Notes: a model not told the origin generated them from the sequence alone. Shown: positions 17,127 to 25,836, numbered from the stretch's first letter. The stretch: DNA of 64,000 nucleotides from Antribacter soli (GCF_021568775.1 NZ_JAKGSG010000020.1:124001-188000), one strand, 5' to 3'. Made by a program: numbers and translations.

Positions 17127-19013
17127 CTACGAGGCGGCGCTGACGAAGCCGAACTTCGAGCTCATCATGTCCAGGTCGTCGTACCCGCCCTGGCTGAGCT
17201 TGATCCGGCACCAGACGCTGTGATCGGCCGTCTCCGCCGGCAGCTTGGCCGTCGGGCTGTTAGTCCCGAACACCACCTTCGTCGCCACGCCGTCCTTCCA
17301 CTCGCCACGGAGCCACTGGAAGGTCCGCTGCGCCGCTGGGTACTTCTCCAGGCCGGGGACGTTGCAGGTCACGGTGGATCCCACGGTCGCCTTGCCGCTC
17401 ACGGTCAGCCCGTCGACGGCGAACACCGCCCGGACGACGGTCGCGCTCTTCGGCGAAGGCACCTCGGTGCTCTCATAGCCGGGGTGCGCCGCGACGAGCG
17501 TCGCGCCGATCATGTGACCGACGTCGCCAGGAGCGACGATGTACGAGCAGGTCCCGTCGGTCTGGAGCCTGTTGCTCCCCTTGTACCAGGCGCACGTCGT
17601 CAGGGCGGGGTCGGGAGCGGGGCTCCAGAAGCCGTCGGCCGCGACGGTCAGCGTCTGGCCGACGACGGCATTCCCCGCCAGGGTCACCCCGCCTGCGGTG
17701 AAGAGGCTCGGCCCCACAGGGGCGGGCGTCGCGGGCTCGGTCTCGACCACAGGTGTGGACGGCACGGGCTCGGCGCTGGGTTCGGCCGACGACGTCGGCT
17801 CGACCGCGACCGCGGTGGCCGGGGCCGAGGTCTCCGTTGCCGGTACTGACACGACGACCGACGGGGCCCCCTCCGTGAGCGGTTTGGCCTGTTGCTGCAT
17901 CACCAGCGCCGTGGCAACGCCGGCGCCGAGAAGGACCACCCCTGCCGCGATCGCCCCCGCGATCACGAGCCGGCGACGTCGGGGACCGGTGGGCGGCGCC
18001 GCTGGCGCCGGGCTGACCGGGTTCGGGTTCACCGGGGTGCGGAAGCCCGTGGCCGCGAGGTGCGTCGCGGCGCCCGTGAGCTCCGGGTCCCCGGCGACGA
18101 ACGGCGGGTCCGTCGGTGCGGCGCCGGACCCGCTCGCCGTCGGCCCGCTGGAAACCGCGGGCCGCGTGCCCGGCCGGACCGCGGCCAGGATCGCGGCGGC
18201 GGACGGCCGCGCGGCCGGGTCCTTCGCGAGGCACGCGGCGATCAGGGGACGCAGGCCGGCGGGGCAGCCGGAGAGGTCGGGCTCCGTGTGAACCACCCGG
18301 TAGAGGACTGCGCTCGGCTGCCCCGCGCCGAACAGGCGGTCACCGGTGGCGGCGAAGTACGCGAGCCCGCCGAGCGCCCAGATGTCGGCGGCCGGGGTCA
18401 CGACGTCGCCGCGCGCCTGCTCCGGCGCCATGAACATCGGGGTGCCGATCTGCAGACCCGTGGTGGTGAGCGTCGTCGCCTCGCTCGTGCGGACGACGCC
18501 GAGGTCGATCACGCACGGCCCGTCGGGTCCGAGCAGGACGTTGGACGGCTTGAGGTCCCGGTGCACGAGGCCCGTGTTGTGGATGGCCCACAGCGCCTCG
18601 GCGACCCCCGCGACAAGGTCCCGGACCGCCGCCTCGGGCAGCGGTCCGCGGTCGCTCACCGCCTCGGTGAGCGTCGGCCCCGGCACGTACTGCGTGGCGA
18701 GCCAGGGCTCCGGAGCGTCAGCTTCCGCGGCGATGAGGTCCGCGGTGAACCGGCTGCGGACCCGGGCCGCGGCGGCGACCTCGCGGCGGAAGCGCTGCCG
18801 GAAGGTGTCGTCACCGAGGTGGTCGGAACGGACGACCTTGACCGCGGCGAACCGCCCCGCCGCGTCGGCGCCGAGGTAGACGGTGCCCATGCCGCCCGCA
18901 CCCAGACGTGCCTGGATCCGATAGGGACCGACCTGCGCGGGGTCATGCGGGAGCAGTTGCCGGGTTGTCGGCCGCCCAGAGGGCGGGGGAACCGGAGGAC
19001 CTGTCAGCACCAC
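17127..19013 (-). CDS. Transmembrane Ser/Thr protein kinase, PknB-like
   Basis: The 628-residue receptor kinase has an intracellular kinase domain at about residues 30-280: glycine loop LGAGGMGTVYLG, Lys59, HRDLKPSN with catalytic Asp153, and DLG in place of DFG at 170-172, which is common in actinobacterial kinases. A Pro/Ala-rich juxtamembrane part and one membrane helix at about 350-370 follow. The outer part has a Ser/Thr/Pro/Glu linker and two Ig-like repeats (GGVTLAGNAVVGQTLTV and DGLTVSGKATVGSTVTC), not PASTA domains. The GTG at 19013 has AGGAG a few bases upstream. Substrate is unknown and no phosphatase or FHA gene is linked. The external Ig-like pair suggests sensing of a surface ligand. 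Confidence 0.9.
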   Translation of the reverse strand: MVLTGPPVPPPSGRPTTRQLLPHDPAQVGPYRIQARLGAGGMGTVYLGADAAGRFAAVKVVRSDHLGDDTFRQRFRREVAAAARVRSRFTADLIAAEADAPEPWLATQYVPGPTLTEAVSDRGPLPEAAVRDLVAGVAEALWAIHNTGLVHRDLKPSNVLLGPDGPCVIDLGVVRTSEATTLTTTGLQIGTPMFMAPEQARGDVVTPAADIWALGGLAYFAATGDRLFGAGQPSAVLYRVVHTEPDLSGCPAGLRPLIAACLAKDPAARPSAAAILAAVRPGTRPAVSSGPTASGSGAAPTDPPFVAGDPELTGAATHLAATGFRTPVNPNPVSPAPAAPPTGPRRRRLVIAGAIAAGVVLLGAGVATALVMQQQAKPLTEGAPSVVVSVPATETSAPATAVAVEPTSSAEPSAEPVPSTPVVETEPATPAPVGPSLFTAGGVTLAGNAVVGQTLTVAADGFWSPAPDPALTTCAWYKGSNRLQTDGTCSYIVAPGDVGHMIGATLVAAHPGYESTEVPSPKSATVVRAVFAVDGLTVSGKATVGSTVTCNVPGLEKYPAAQRTFQWLRGEWKDGVATKVVFGTNSPTAKLPAETADHSVWCRIKLSQGGYDDLDMMSSKFGFVSAAS

Positions 19014-19170
19014 GTATCTCCTGCTGCTCGCCCGGACAACTTGGACAACACGGGGCAGACCCCCTGCCAGATCGACGAGGCTATCGCAGGTTCCCCCGCC
19101 CGGTCCCGGCGACCCGGGTTCTCCGCGGTGTGTCGACGGTCACCCGCCGATCCGCGACGGGCGCTGGGCC

Positions 19171-19176
19171 TAGGGT
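19171..19176 (+). promoter_or_regulatory. -10 box TAGGGT for leaderless MFS gene
   Basis: TAGGGT, six bases, GTG at 19183. There is no ribosome site in between. Confidence 0.45.
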
Positions 19177-19182
19177 GAGCGC

Positions 19183-20490
19183 GTGGGCGTCCTCTCCGAG
19201 CTCCGCGAGCTCCTCCGCCTCGACGGGTTCCGCAAGCTCTTCACGGTGCGGCTCGTCTCGCAGGCGGGCGACGGCATGTTCCAGGTCGGGCTCGCGAACC
19301 TGCTGTTCTTCTCGCCCGAGTCGCAGGGCAGCGCCCAGGCGATCGCGGCGGCGTTCGCGACGATGCTCGCCCCGTTCACGATCGTCGGGCCGTTCGCGGG
19401 CGTCTTCCTCGACCGGTGGTCGCGCCGGCAGGTCCTCGTGCTCGGCAACGCCGTGCGCGTCCTCATCACCGGCACCATGGCCGTGCTCATGCTGACGCAG
19501 GGCGTCACGCCGACGATCTACATGCTCGGCCTGGCGGCCCTGAGCGTGAACCGGTTCCTCCTGGCGGGCCTGAGCGCCGGCCTGCCGCGGGTCGCCCCGC
19601 GCGAGCTGCTGCTCACCGCCAACTCGGTGACCCCGACCCTCGGCGCCGGCGCAGCCTTCCTCGGGGGCGGCGTCGGTCTCCTGCTCGGCCTCGGGCTGCC
19701 CGAGGGCCGGGCGCGCGACTCCGCCGCCCTCGCCTGCGCCGCGGTGGTGATGGGCCTCGCCGCCCTGCTGGGGCTGCGCATGAGGCGAGACCTGCTGGGA
19801 CCGGAGCGACCGGCATCGGGCACGATCCGCGGTGAGGTGGCGCGCGTGGCGCGTGGCCTGGCCGACGGCGCTCGCTACCTGGCCGCCCGCCGCACCCCCG
19901 GCCAGGCGCTGCTGGTCATGGCCGTGCACCGCTTCCTGTACGGGGTCGTGTTCATCGCCTCCATCCTGATGTCGCGGAACCTGCTGCCGGGCAACGGCCT
20001 CGAGAACTTCGCGACCGTCATCGCCATGATTGGCGTGGGCGGCGGTCTCGCGATCGTGCTCACCGCGTGGCTCGCGCGGCGCATGGCGTCGCAGACCTGG
20101 ATCGCGATCATGCTGCTCGCCGCCGCCGCGGCTCAGCTCCTGCTGCTGCCCGAGCCCGGCCGGGCCGCGGTCCTCGCGGCCGCGCTGACGCTCGGGCTCG
20201 CGGCGCAGGGGGCCAAGATCGCGGTCGACACGATCGTGCAGCGCGACTCCGTCGACGCCTTCCGCGGCCGCGCCTTCGCGTTCTACGACGTCCTCTACAA
20301 CGCGGCCTTCGTGGGGGCCGCGGCGCTCGCAGCCTTCCTGGTGCCCGACGCCGGCTGGTCGCCCTGGCTCTTCGCCGCACTCTCCCTCGCGTACCTCGCG
20401 GCGGGGATGGTGCTGTGGCGGTTCGGCGCACGGGTGGCGGCCGGGGACCCGGCCGGGCCTCCGGCATGGGAGCCGGCCGGGGCGTCGTGA
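19183..20490 (+). CDS. MFS transporter
   Basis: The 435-residue protein has about 12 membrane helices in two halves, with the MFS loop 2-3 signature (GVFLDRWSRRQVLVLGN, residues about 72-88). It starts with a short helix (LRELLRLDGFRKLF) typical of the MFS_3/EntS-like subgroup that exports small molecules. Substrate is unknown. The GTG is leaderless. The last codons overlap the start of the A24 peptidase-like gene by a GTGA, so the two are translated together. The closing ~15 residues are Gly/Pro/Ala-rich. Confidence 0.87.
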   Translation: MGVLSELRELLRLDGFRKLFTVRLVSQAGDGMFQVGLANLLFFSPESQGSAQAIAAAFATMLAPFTIVGPFAGVFLDRWSRRQVLVLGNAVRVLITGTMAVLMLTQGVTPTIYMLGLAALSVNRFLLAGLSAGLPRVAPRELLLTANSVTPTLGAGAAFLGGGVGLLLGLGLPEGRARDSAALACAAVVMGLAALLGLRMRRDLLGPERPASGTIRGEVARVARGLADGARYLAARRTPGQALLVMAVHRFLYGVVFIASILMSRNLLPGNGLENFATVIAMIGVGGGLAIVLTAWLARRMASQTWIAIMLLAAAAAQLLLLPEPGRAAVLAAALTLGLAAQGAKIAVDTIVQRDSVDAFRGRAFAFYDVLYNAAFVGAAALAAFLVPDAGWSPWLFAALSLAYLAAGMVLWRFGARVAAGDPAGPPAWEPAGAS

Positions 20491-21062
20491 GGGTGCCCGA
20501 CGGCGTCACGTCGGCCCCCGGGTGGAACCGGTACGTCCTGCGCGCGGCGCTCGTGTCGGTCGGGCTCTGTGGCGCGTCTTTGCTGGTCATGGTTGTGACC
20601 GACGGCTGGGCGTTTCTGGTGCCGATGCTGCTGGTCGCGCTCGTCGGCGGGACCGTCCTCGTGGTGGACCTGGCCGAGCACCGGATCCCGACGCCGCTCG
20701 TGTGGACCCTGGCCGCTCTGTGCGGCGCGTGGGCGACCTGGCAGGCCGTCGCCGACGGGACCTTGTGGCCGCTCGGGCGGGCGCTGCTGGCGGGGGCCGC
20801 GGTAGCGGGCGTGTTCTGGGTCAAGTGGTGGTGGGGCGGGACCGGCCGGGGCGACCTGCGCCTTGCGGCCGTCCTGGCGGGTCTTGCCGGCTGGCTCGGC
20901 TGGGCGCCTGCGGTGGGCGCCCTCGTCATCCCGTACCTGCTCGTCTTCCCGGTCGGTGTCTGGAAGCTTGCGCGAGGCGCCCGCGGCGAGCGCATCCCCT
21001 TCGGCCCCGCGCTGGTGCTCGGCTGGTTCGTCGCGGTCACGCTCCACCTGTGGGCGTCCTGA
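20487..21062 (+). CDS. A24-family prepilin peptidase-like membrane protein
   Basis: The 191-residue protein has five or six membrane segments. Both catalytic Asp motifs of the A24 aspartic peptidases are present: D-x6-[IL]P (VDLAEHRIPTP) and GxGD (GTGRGDLRLAA). Only the catalytic domain is present, with no N-terminal methylase domain, as in TadV/CpaA. Such enzymes cut Flp and TadE-like prepilins after Gly. The Tad locus in this window has no peptidase gene of its own, so this product is the natural candidate, 13 kb away from the pilin gene. The GTG at 20487 overlaps the MFS stop. GTG at 20493 and ATG at 20466 are also in frame, and no clear ribosome site decides among them. Confidence 0.78.
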   Translation: MRVPDGVTSAPGWNRYVLRAALVSVGLCGASLLVMVVTDGWAFLVPMLLVALVGGTVLVVDLAEHRIPTPLVWTLAALCGAWATWQAVADGTLWPLGRALLAGAAVAGVFWVKWWWGGTGRGDLRLAAVLAGLAGWLGWAPAVGALVIPYLLVFPVGVWKLARGARGERIPFGPALVLGWFVAVTLHLWAS

Positions 21063-21072
21063 GCCGCCTCGG

Positions 21073-21092
21073 ATACTCCCCCGGGGTATAGT
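21073..21092 (+). promoter_or_regulatory. G/C-tract palindrome overlapping a -10 box, CsoR-operator-like
   Basis: ATACTCCCCCGGGGTAT (21073-21089) is a near-palindrome with ATAC/GTAT ends around C and G runs, the pattern of copper-sensing CsoR-family operators. It overlaps TATAGT (21087-21092), a good -10 box, 38 bases before the DUF305 start. Repression lifted by copper is the inferred use. Confidence 0.45.
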
Positions 21093-21129
21093 CGGAGCGA
21101 CCGCAGCACCTCACCTCGGAGGCTCCCCG

Positions 21130-21687
21130 ATGAAGCGCATCCTGGCGACGGCCGTCGCCATCACGTCCGCCGCCCTGCTCACCGCATGCTCCGGCGACGA
21201 CTCGGGCATGGGCAACCACGGCATGGACGGCACCTCGGCCGACGCCAACTCGGCCGACGTGATGTTCGCCCAGATGATGGTGCCGCACCACGAGCAGGCC
21301 ATCGAGATGTCGGACGTGCTCCTCGCGAAGGACGGCGTGGACCCGGAGGTCGTCGATCTGGCCGAGCAGATCAAGGCCGCGCAGGGTCCTGAGATCGAGC
21401 AGATGAACGAGTGGCTCGACGAGTGGGGCGCCGACATGGCCGGCGGCATGGACCACGGCGACGGGATGATGAGCGAGGCCGACATGGAGGCCCTCGCCGA
21501 CGCCGACGGCGCCTCTGCGGGCGACCTCTACCTCGAGCAGATGATCGAGCACCACGAGGGCGCGATCGACATGGCCGAGAGCGAGGTGTCCGACGGAAAG
21601 CACGAGGGTGCCGTCGCGATGGCGGAGTCGATCGTCGAGACGCAGACCGCCGAGATCGCGACGATGCAGGACATGCTCGCCGGCTGA
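21130..21687 (+). CDS. DUF305 lipoprotein
   Basis: The 185-residue protein has a lipobox (LLTAC, Cys20) followed by a DUF305 domain. That is a ferritin-like helical fold with two copies of a Met/His motif: MFAQMMVPHHEQAIEMS and YLEQMIEHHEGAIDMAE. DUF305 proteins are extracytoplasmic, and many sit near copper-handling genes; the His/Met pairs could bind metal. A Met/His/Asp-rich loop lies between the two halves (GGMDHGDGMM). GGAGG sits seven bases before the ATG. The operator-like palindrome upstream supports a metal-stress role, but no copper gene is linked here. Confidence 0.85.
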   Translation: MKRILATAVAITSAALLTACSGDDSGMGNHGMDGTSADANSADVMFAQMMVPHHEQAIEMSDVLLAKDGVDPEVVDLAEQIKAAQGPEIEQMNEWLDEWGADMAGGMDHGDGMMSEADMEALADADGASAGDLYLEQMIEHHEGAIDMAESEVSDGKHEGAVAMAESIVETQTAEIATMQDMLAG

Positions 21688-21739
21688 CCTGCTGGGATGC
21701 GAGGGCGAAGCGGGACTGTCCGCGACGTCGGCCGAGCAC

Positions 21740-21745
21740 TAGCCT
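21740..21745 (+). promoter_or_regulatory. -10 box TAGCCT for leaderless pseudo-receiver gene
   Basis: TAGCCT, six bases, GTG at 21752, with no ribosome site between. Confidence 0.45.
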
Positions 21746-21751
21746 CGCCAC

Positions 21752-22645
21752 GTGGCCGACCTCCTCACTGCGATCGCCGCCCTCTTGTGGCCGCTGCTCG
21801 TGCTCACGGTGCTCCTGCTGTTCCGCGCGCAGCTCAAGGCGCTGCTCGGCGGGTCCGAGGTGACGCTCGAGCTCGGCGGCCAGAAGGTGACCGTGAAGCA
21901 GCTCAGCGACCAGCAGGCTGCGCTCATCGACGACCTGCAGCGCCAGGTGGTCGGGCTGCGGGCGGACCTCGCCGGCCTGCGTCCGCCGTCGTATCCGGAG
22001 CCGCCGTACCCGGAGTGGCCGCCGCCCTGGCTCGACGAGGACCGCGGGCTCGAGAAGCGGGGCGACACGGTGCCCGGGGCGCCGGTGCCGGGTGGGCCCG
22101 TGCCGGGCGGGCCGCCGCTGCCGCCCTGGCAGGGCGGGCCGGGCTCCCCCGGGCGTGGTCCGGCGGCGCCGGAGGAACCCTACGCGGATGCGGACGACGA
22201 CGATTCCGAACCCGTGGACCGGCGCACGGCGCCCGGTGCCCCGTGGACGCAGCCGGAGCCGCCGACGAGGCGGCCGCGCTCGGTCCTCTGGGTGGACGAC
22301 ACCCCGCAGGACAACGCCTTGATGCTCGACTCGCTGCGCCGGCAGGGAGTCACCGTGGATCTTGCGTCGACCACGGAGTCGGCGATGGGACTGATGCAGG
22401 ACCGGTCGTACGGGGCGGTGATCTCCGGGATGTCGCGGAGCGAGCTGGGCCACGACCTGCCTGACGCCGGCCTGCGCCTTCTTGCCCGTGTTCGCGAGGT
22501 GGACCGGGCGATGCCGGTGGTTCTGGTGGGGTCGGGCGGTCCGGCGGAGCGGGTGCAGGCGCTGGCCGCGGGCGCGACCGACCTGACGGGGTCGCCGGTG
22601 CGGATCCTGGAGATCCTGCGGGAGTATGGCGTCGTTGACGCCTGA
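21752..22645 (+). CDS. Membrane-anchored pseudo-receiver protein
   Basis: The 297-residue protein has an N-terminal membrane helix (about 3-24), a short beta/coiled part (EVTLELGGQKVTVKQLSDQQ to about 70), a long Pro/Gly-rich linker (75-165) and a C-terminal receiver-like domain (about 172-297). The receiver keeps the acidic pair (LWVDDTPQDN). The phospho-acceptor position reads VISGMSR, Gly instead of Asp, and the conserved Lys is absent (TGSPVRI). It should therefore not be phosphorylated in the usual way. No histidine kinase or output domain is present. It could be a membrane-tethered scaffold that binds a partner through the receiver face. The start is leaderless. Fold assignment is good; function is unknown. 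Confidence 0.75.
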   Translation: MADLLTAIAALLWPLLVLTVLLLFRAQLKALLGGSEVTLELGGQKVTVKQLSDQQAALIDDLQRQVVGLRADLAGLRPPSYPEPPYPEWPPPWLDEDRGLEKRGDTVPGAPVPGGPVPGGPPLPPWQGGPGSPGRGPAAPEEPYADADDDDSEPVDRRTAPGAPWTQPEPPTRRPRSVLWVDDTPQDNALMLDSLRRQGVTVDLASTTESAMGLMQDRSYGAVISGMSRSELGHDLPDAGLRLLARVREVDRAMPVVLVGSGGPAERVQALAAGATDLTGSPVRILEILREYGVVDA

Positions 22646-22783
22646 GTCGCGGGGAAATGTGGGCGCGCGGGTGGGGCCGGCGGCGCGGGGACGCGTCGCT
22701 GCTCCCCCGCGAGCGCCCCTATCCGCTACCCGACGACGTCGCGCGCACCGTGGGCGCGAACCTCGCCTGAGGCGGCGCAGTGC

Positions 22784-23755
22784 TCAGGCCGGGGACGCGC
22801 CCTCCACGAGGCGTGCCTGCTGGGGCGCCTGCCGCAGGCGGCGGGCCGCGAGGAACGCGAGGACTGCCGCCATCAGGACGAGCGCCCCACGGGCGACGTC
22901 GCCGACGACCCACACGATCATGTACTCGTCTAGTTCCCACCCCCAGGGCAGGCCTACGAGGAGCAAGACCGTGATCGCGACCAGCACGCCGGCCGCGGTG
23001 TACCGCGCCCAGGGACGCGCCAGGCCAACGAGTCCGGCGGCCAGCACCACAGCGATGCCGCCCGCGAGCCCGGGAAGCATGAGCGGCAGGTAGGAGATGT
23101 CGTCCACCGGGTATCGGATCAGATCGGGGAGGATGCTCAGCGCGGCGGCGGCTGTGACGAGGCCGAGGGCGACCCACCGCTGCGTCGTCGGGCCGCGGAG
23201 CGACGCCGACCGGGAGACGACAAGACCGGCGAGAGCGAGCCCCAGGACGAAGACCTCCATGCCTGTGCCCACCGTCAGCGGGACGCGGGCGCCCAGAATG
23301 AGCTGCACTGCTCCGATGACCACCTCGAGCAGGAGGTGGGCGCCGGTCACGATCAGGGCGGCGAGGTGCAACCCGCGCAGGCCGAGCGTCGTCCCACCGG
23401 CCGCGAGGACGAGAGTGGCGGGCAGCGCCACCTGCCCGACCACGTATGCCACGTTGTTCTGGGTGAACCCGAGGTCCAGGTCAGGCACGTGCCACAGCGA
23501 GAGTGGGACCGCGAGCCACGCGCCGACCGCGACGAGCAGGATGCCGACCAGCGCGATGGTGCGGCCGGGGTCCGTCATTGGGGTGAGTGTTTCGGGGGTC
23601 GCGGGCAGCCCCTCGGGCTGTGATGGGGCGTCTGCGGTTCCGCCGAGGGACCCCGGGCCGTACGGGGGCCGCGGCCCCGCGGCGGACGGTGACCCGTAGG
23701 CGGACGCTCCATCGGTGGTCGAAGTGGCTTCGGTCTCGGCGGGTTTGTCCGTCAT
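22784..23755 (-). CDS. Polytopic membrane protein, unknown function
   Basis: The 323-residue protein has a Ser/Pro/Gly-rich cytosolic N-terminus of about 65 residues and then roughly seven or eight membrane helices, ending in a basic-amphipathic tail (RRLRQAPQQARLVEGASPA). I see no catalytic or transport motif and recognise no family. The ATG at 23755 begins MTDKPAETEA; no convincing Shine-Dalgarno precedes it. The neighbours are a DUF4287 gene divergent-side upstream and the pseudo-receiver gene convergent downstream, 138 bases away. Confidence 0.65.
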   Translation of the reverse strand: MTDKPAETEATSTTDGASAYGSPSAAGPRPPYGPGSLGGTADAPSQPEGLPATPETLTPMTDPGRTIALVGILLVAVGAWLAVPLSLWHVPDLDLGFTQNNVAYVVGQVALPATLVLAAGGTTLGLRGLHLAALIVTGAHLLLEVVIGAVQLILGARVPLTVGTGMEVFVLGLALAGLVVSRSASLRGPTTQRWVALGLVTAAAALSILPDLIRYPVDDISYLPLMLPGLAGGIAVVLAAGLVGLARPWARYTAAGVLVAITVLLLVGLPWGWELDEYMIVWVVGDVARGALVLMAAVLAFLAARRLRQAPQQARLVEGASPA

Positions 23756-23807
23756 GCGGCCTACTGTGGCAGAAGCCCCGATGGATCGCCCGCGCCTCGG
23801 ACCGGCG

Positions 23808-24095
23808 TCAGGCAGGCTTGGTCGCCTTCCCGTCGAGCCACAGCGTCTCCGACTCGTCGCGGTGCGAACCCTCCGAGCCGACGTGCTTGGTGCTGATCGT
23901 CGGCCCGTTCTTGATGACGTGCACGAGCGCCATCCCGTGCCCTCGGCCGAGCCCGTAGTCCTCCTTGAGCCACTCGAGGATGGGCGTGGCCTTCGTGTCG
24001 GCGTCGAAGCCGCGCTCGTGCGCGAGCTCGATCAGGCGACGCGGCGTGAGCCCGGTCTTGTCCTCGACGGCGTCGAGATAAGCCTGGAACGACAT
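23808..24095 (-). CDS. DUF4287-domain protein
   Basis: The 95-residue cytosolic protein begins MSFQAYLDAVEDKTGLTPRR and holds the DUF4287 domain (helical, GLTPRRLIELA ... KATPILEWLKEDYGLGRGHGM, residues 1-60). A short polar tail ends in LWLDGKATKP. Function of the domain is unknown; small soluble proteins of this type are common in actinobacteria. The ATG at 24095 has GGGAGG five bases upstream, which rules out the longer form starting at 24164. Confidence 0.85.
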   Translation of the reverse strand: MSFQAYLDAVEDKTGLTPRRLIELAHERGFDADTKATPILEWLKEDYGLGRGHGMALVHVIKNGPTISTKHVGSEGSHRDESETLWLDGKATKPA

Positions 24096-24170
24096 GGGAA
24101 CCTCCCTGGTCAGACCCTGTTTGGGTGTCTGGAAGGTTCGACGGCGGGGGCGGCGGGAACTCATCGGCGG

Positions 24171-25076
24171 TCACGGGTACAGGTCCTCGACCAGTCGGGT
24201 TCTGGCCTCGTGTACCTCGATCGGGCCTGACGACGACTGGGTCACCGCCGTCCCCGGGACATCTGTCCACGTGGTCTCGCCTGCGACCCGGAACTGGCCG
24301 CGCCAGCTGGTCGTCAACGACACCGTCGCACTGCCCGGCGCCGCGTACGCGTGGCTGATCGTGTGACGGGGGTACGGTGCGCCCGGGTCGATCGTGACCA
24401 GCGCGGGCGTGCCGTCGCCGTAGTCCCAGGTGAACTCCGTCGGTACCGCGCGGATCGTCACCGGCGTTCCCAGCAGCACGACGTCGAACTCCTGCGCACC
24501 GCCCTGCGTGTAGGTGATCGTGTCGATGTTGACCAGCGTCCAGCCGTCCGGCGGTTGCACGTTGATGCCGGGCGGCGCGATCTGCAGTGCGCCCCACGCA
24601 CGGGCGGCCTCGGCGCTCAGGTCTGCCGGTGCTCGACACTCCTCGCCGGCCACCAGCTCTGGCTCGCCCCAGCCGGTGCTCGTCTGGACCTGCCTGAACA
24701 GCGCCGCGCTGTACTCCTCGCCCTCCGCACACTCCAGGGGGATGCCTCCGAGCTCGATCCCCTCGGCGCACGACGTTGCGATGTCGTAGCGGATGCCCCG
24801 CACGTTGCCGGCGATGTCGAGGTCCAGGAGTGCGCAGAGGTCGGGCGTGGCGCGGTAGTAGCGGGCGGTGTCAGGGGGCGCGTCGGCGGGGGCGAATTCT
24901 GTTGATTCAGGAACTCGCGCCTCAACATTCACGGAGTGCTCGTCAGCCCTAGTATTCCCGGACAGATAGACCGGTCGATCGTCAGCCATGGTCGACGGTC
25001 CAGCTGGCAAAACAAGCCCGGCTGCGATCAGCGCAACACCACCGATGTGTTTGCCCGTTCGGCTCACGCCGCTCAC
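24171..25076 (-). CDS. Secreted PKD-domain protein
   Basis: The 301-residue protein begins with GTG at 25076, whose GTGA overlaps the stop of the upstream DUF6318 gene, so the two are coupled. A signal peptide (GGVALIAAGLVLPAG, cut near residue 27) precedes a Cys-containing region (about 80-170) and a C-terminal PKD-like domain (about 215-270) with FTWDYGDGTPALVTID and SHAYAAPGSATVSLTT. PKD domains are extracellular beta sandwiches used in adhesion and protein contact. It is the last gene of the run that begins at the Tad operon, and may be a pilus-linked surface protein by position. That link is inference. Confidence 0.75.
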   Translation of the reverse strand: MSGVSRTGKHIGGVALIAAGLVLPAGPSTMADDRPVYLSGNTRADEHSVNVEARVPESTEFAPADAPPDTARYYRATPDLCALLDLDIAGNVRGIRYDIATSCAEGIELGGIPLECAEGEEYSAALFRQVQTSTGWGEPELVAGEECRAPADLSAEAARAWGALQIAPPGINVQPPDGWTLVNIDTITYTQGGAQEFDVVLLGTPVTIRAVPTEFTWDYGDGTPALVTIDPGAPYPRHTISHAYAAPGSATVSLTTSWRGQFRVAGETTWTDVPGTAVTQSSSGPIEVHEARTRLVEDLYP

Positions 25077-25657
25077 CCGCCCGCCAGGAGGGAAGCGACT
25101 TCGACGACTACCCACTCGCCATCGATCTGGCCCATCTCGACGCGGTTCACTTCGACGCTTCGGTCGCTCCGGAATATCTCTTGCCCGGAATGGTCCACAA
25201 TCGAGGTCACCGACTCGTCCATCTCGACGTCGAGCGGTGTGACTCCGGTGAGGCTGTCACGCGCGTATACCTCGACGACCGTTGCCAGGATCCGTCCGCC
25301 AGAGAACGAGTCGCCGCGTTCGTGGATTTGACGGGCCTGCTCGAGGTCTCCACTGCAGAACCCACAGGACTCGTGCGACATCGCCTCCCACTCGGCGGTG
25401 TCCCCGCTCACCATCATGTATGACCGCAGCGAGAGAAAGTAGATCGCTGCAGCAGCCGCGCCCTCGGCATCGTCGCGGTCCATCGCCTCCGGCCGTTCTG
25501 GCTTTACCACTTCAGGCTCCGAGGCCGATGGCGAGGGACTTGCGACGGTCGGCGTCGGCTCCGGCGTCGGGCCTGATTCACCGCCATCCGTGCAGGCCCC
25601 CGCAAGCCCGAGAACCACGAGCGCCACAACTCCTGGGCCGAACAAACCACGGACCAC
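25073..25657 (-). CDS. DUF6318-type lipoprotein
   Basis: The 194-residue protein has a lipobox (LAGAC, Cys22), a Pro/Ser/Thr/Glu spacer to about residue 50 and a soluble domain with YFLSLRSYMMVSGDTAEWEA and a Cys pair (ESCGFCSGD). This pattern matches DUF6318, a family of actinobacterial lipoproteins found near surface and pilus genes; its fold resembles an NTF2-like cup. The GTG at 25657 has AGGGGG six bases upstream. It is translationally coupled to the PKD gene. Lipid anchoring outside the membrane is predicted; the role is unknown. Confidence 0.78.
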   Translation of the reverse strand: MVRGLFGPGVVALVVLGLAGACTDGGESGPTPEPTPTVASPSPSASEPEVVKPERPEAMDRDDAEGAAAAAIYFLSLRSYMMVSGDTAEWEAMSHESCGFCSGDLEQARQIHERGDSFSGGRILATVVEVYARDSLTGVTPLDVEMDESVTSIVDHSGQEIFRSDRSVEVNRVEMGQIDGEWVVVEVASLLAGG

Positions 25658-25836
25658 GGCAACCCCCTGCCTCGACGGAACAACCCCCGCCGAACACCGT
25701 AGCGAGTACGCAACACAAGCGCAGGGGACCCTGTGGAAAAGTCCCCGTCTACTCCAGGCGCGAGGCCTCTTTGAGGGCGAGTCGACTTCTAGCTCGGCTC
25801 GCGGGCCCCGTGGTCAAACCGGCAGAGCTGTCGATG

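Noticed and set aside
22646-22783. Open stretch in frame with the pseudo-receiver gene past its stop, ending DDVARTVGANLA
   Set aside because: It could be a lost C-terminal tail, but there is no homologue in the window to compare and high GC makes open frames common.
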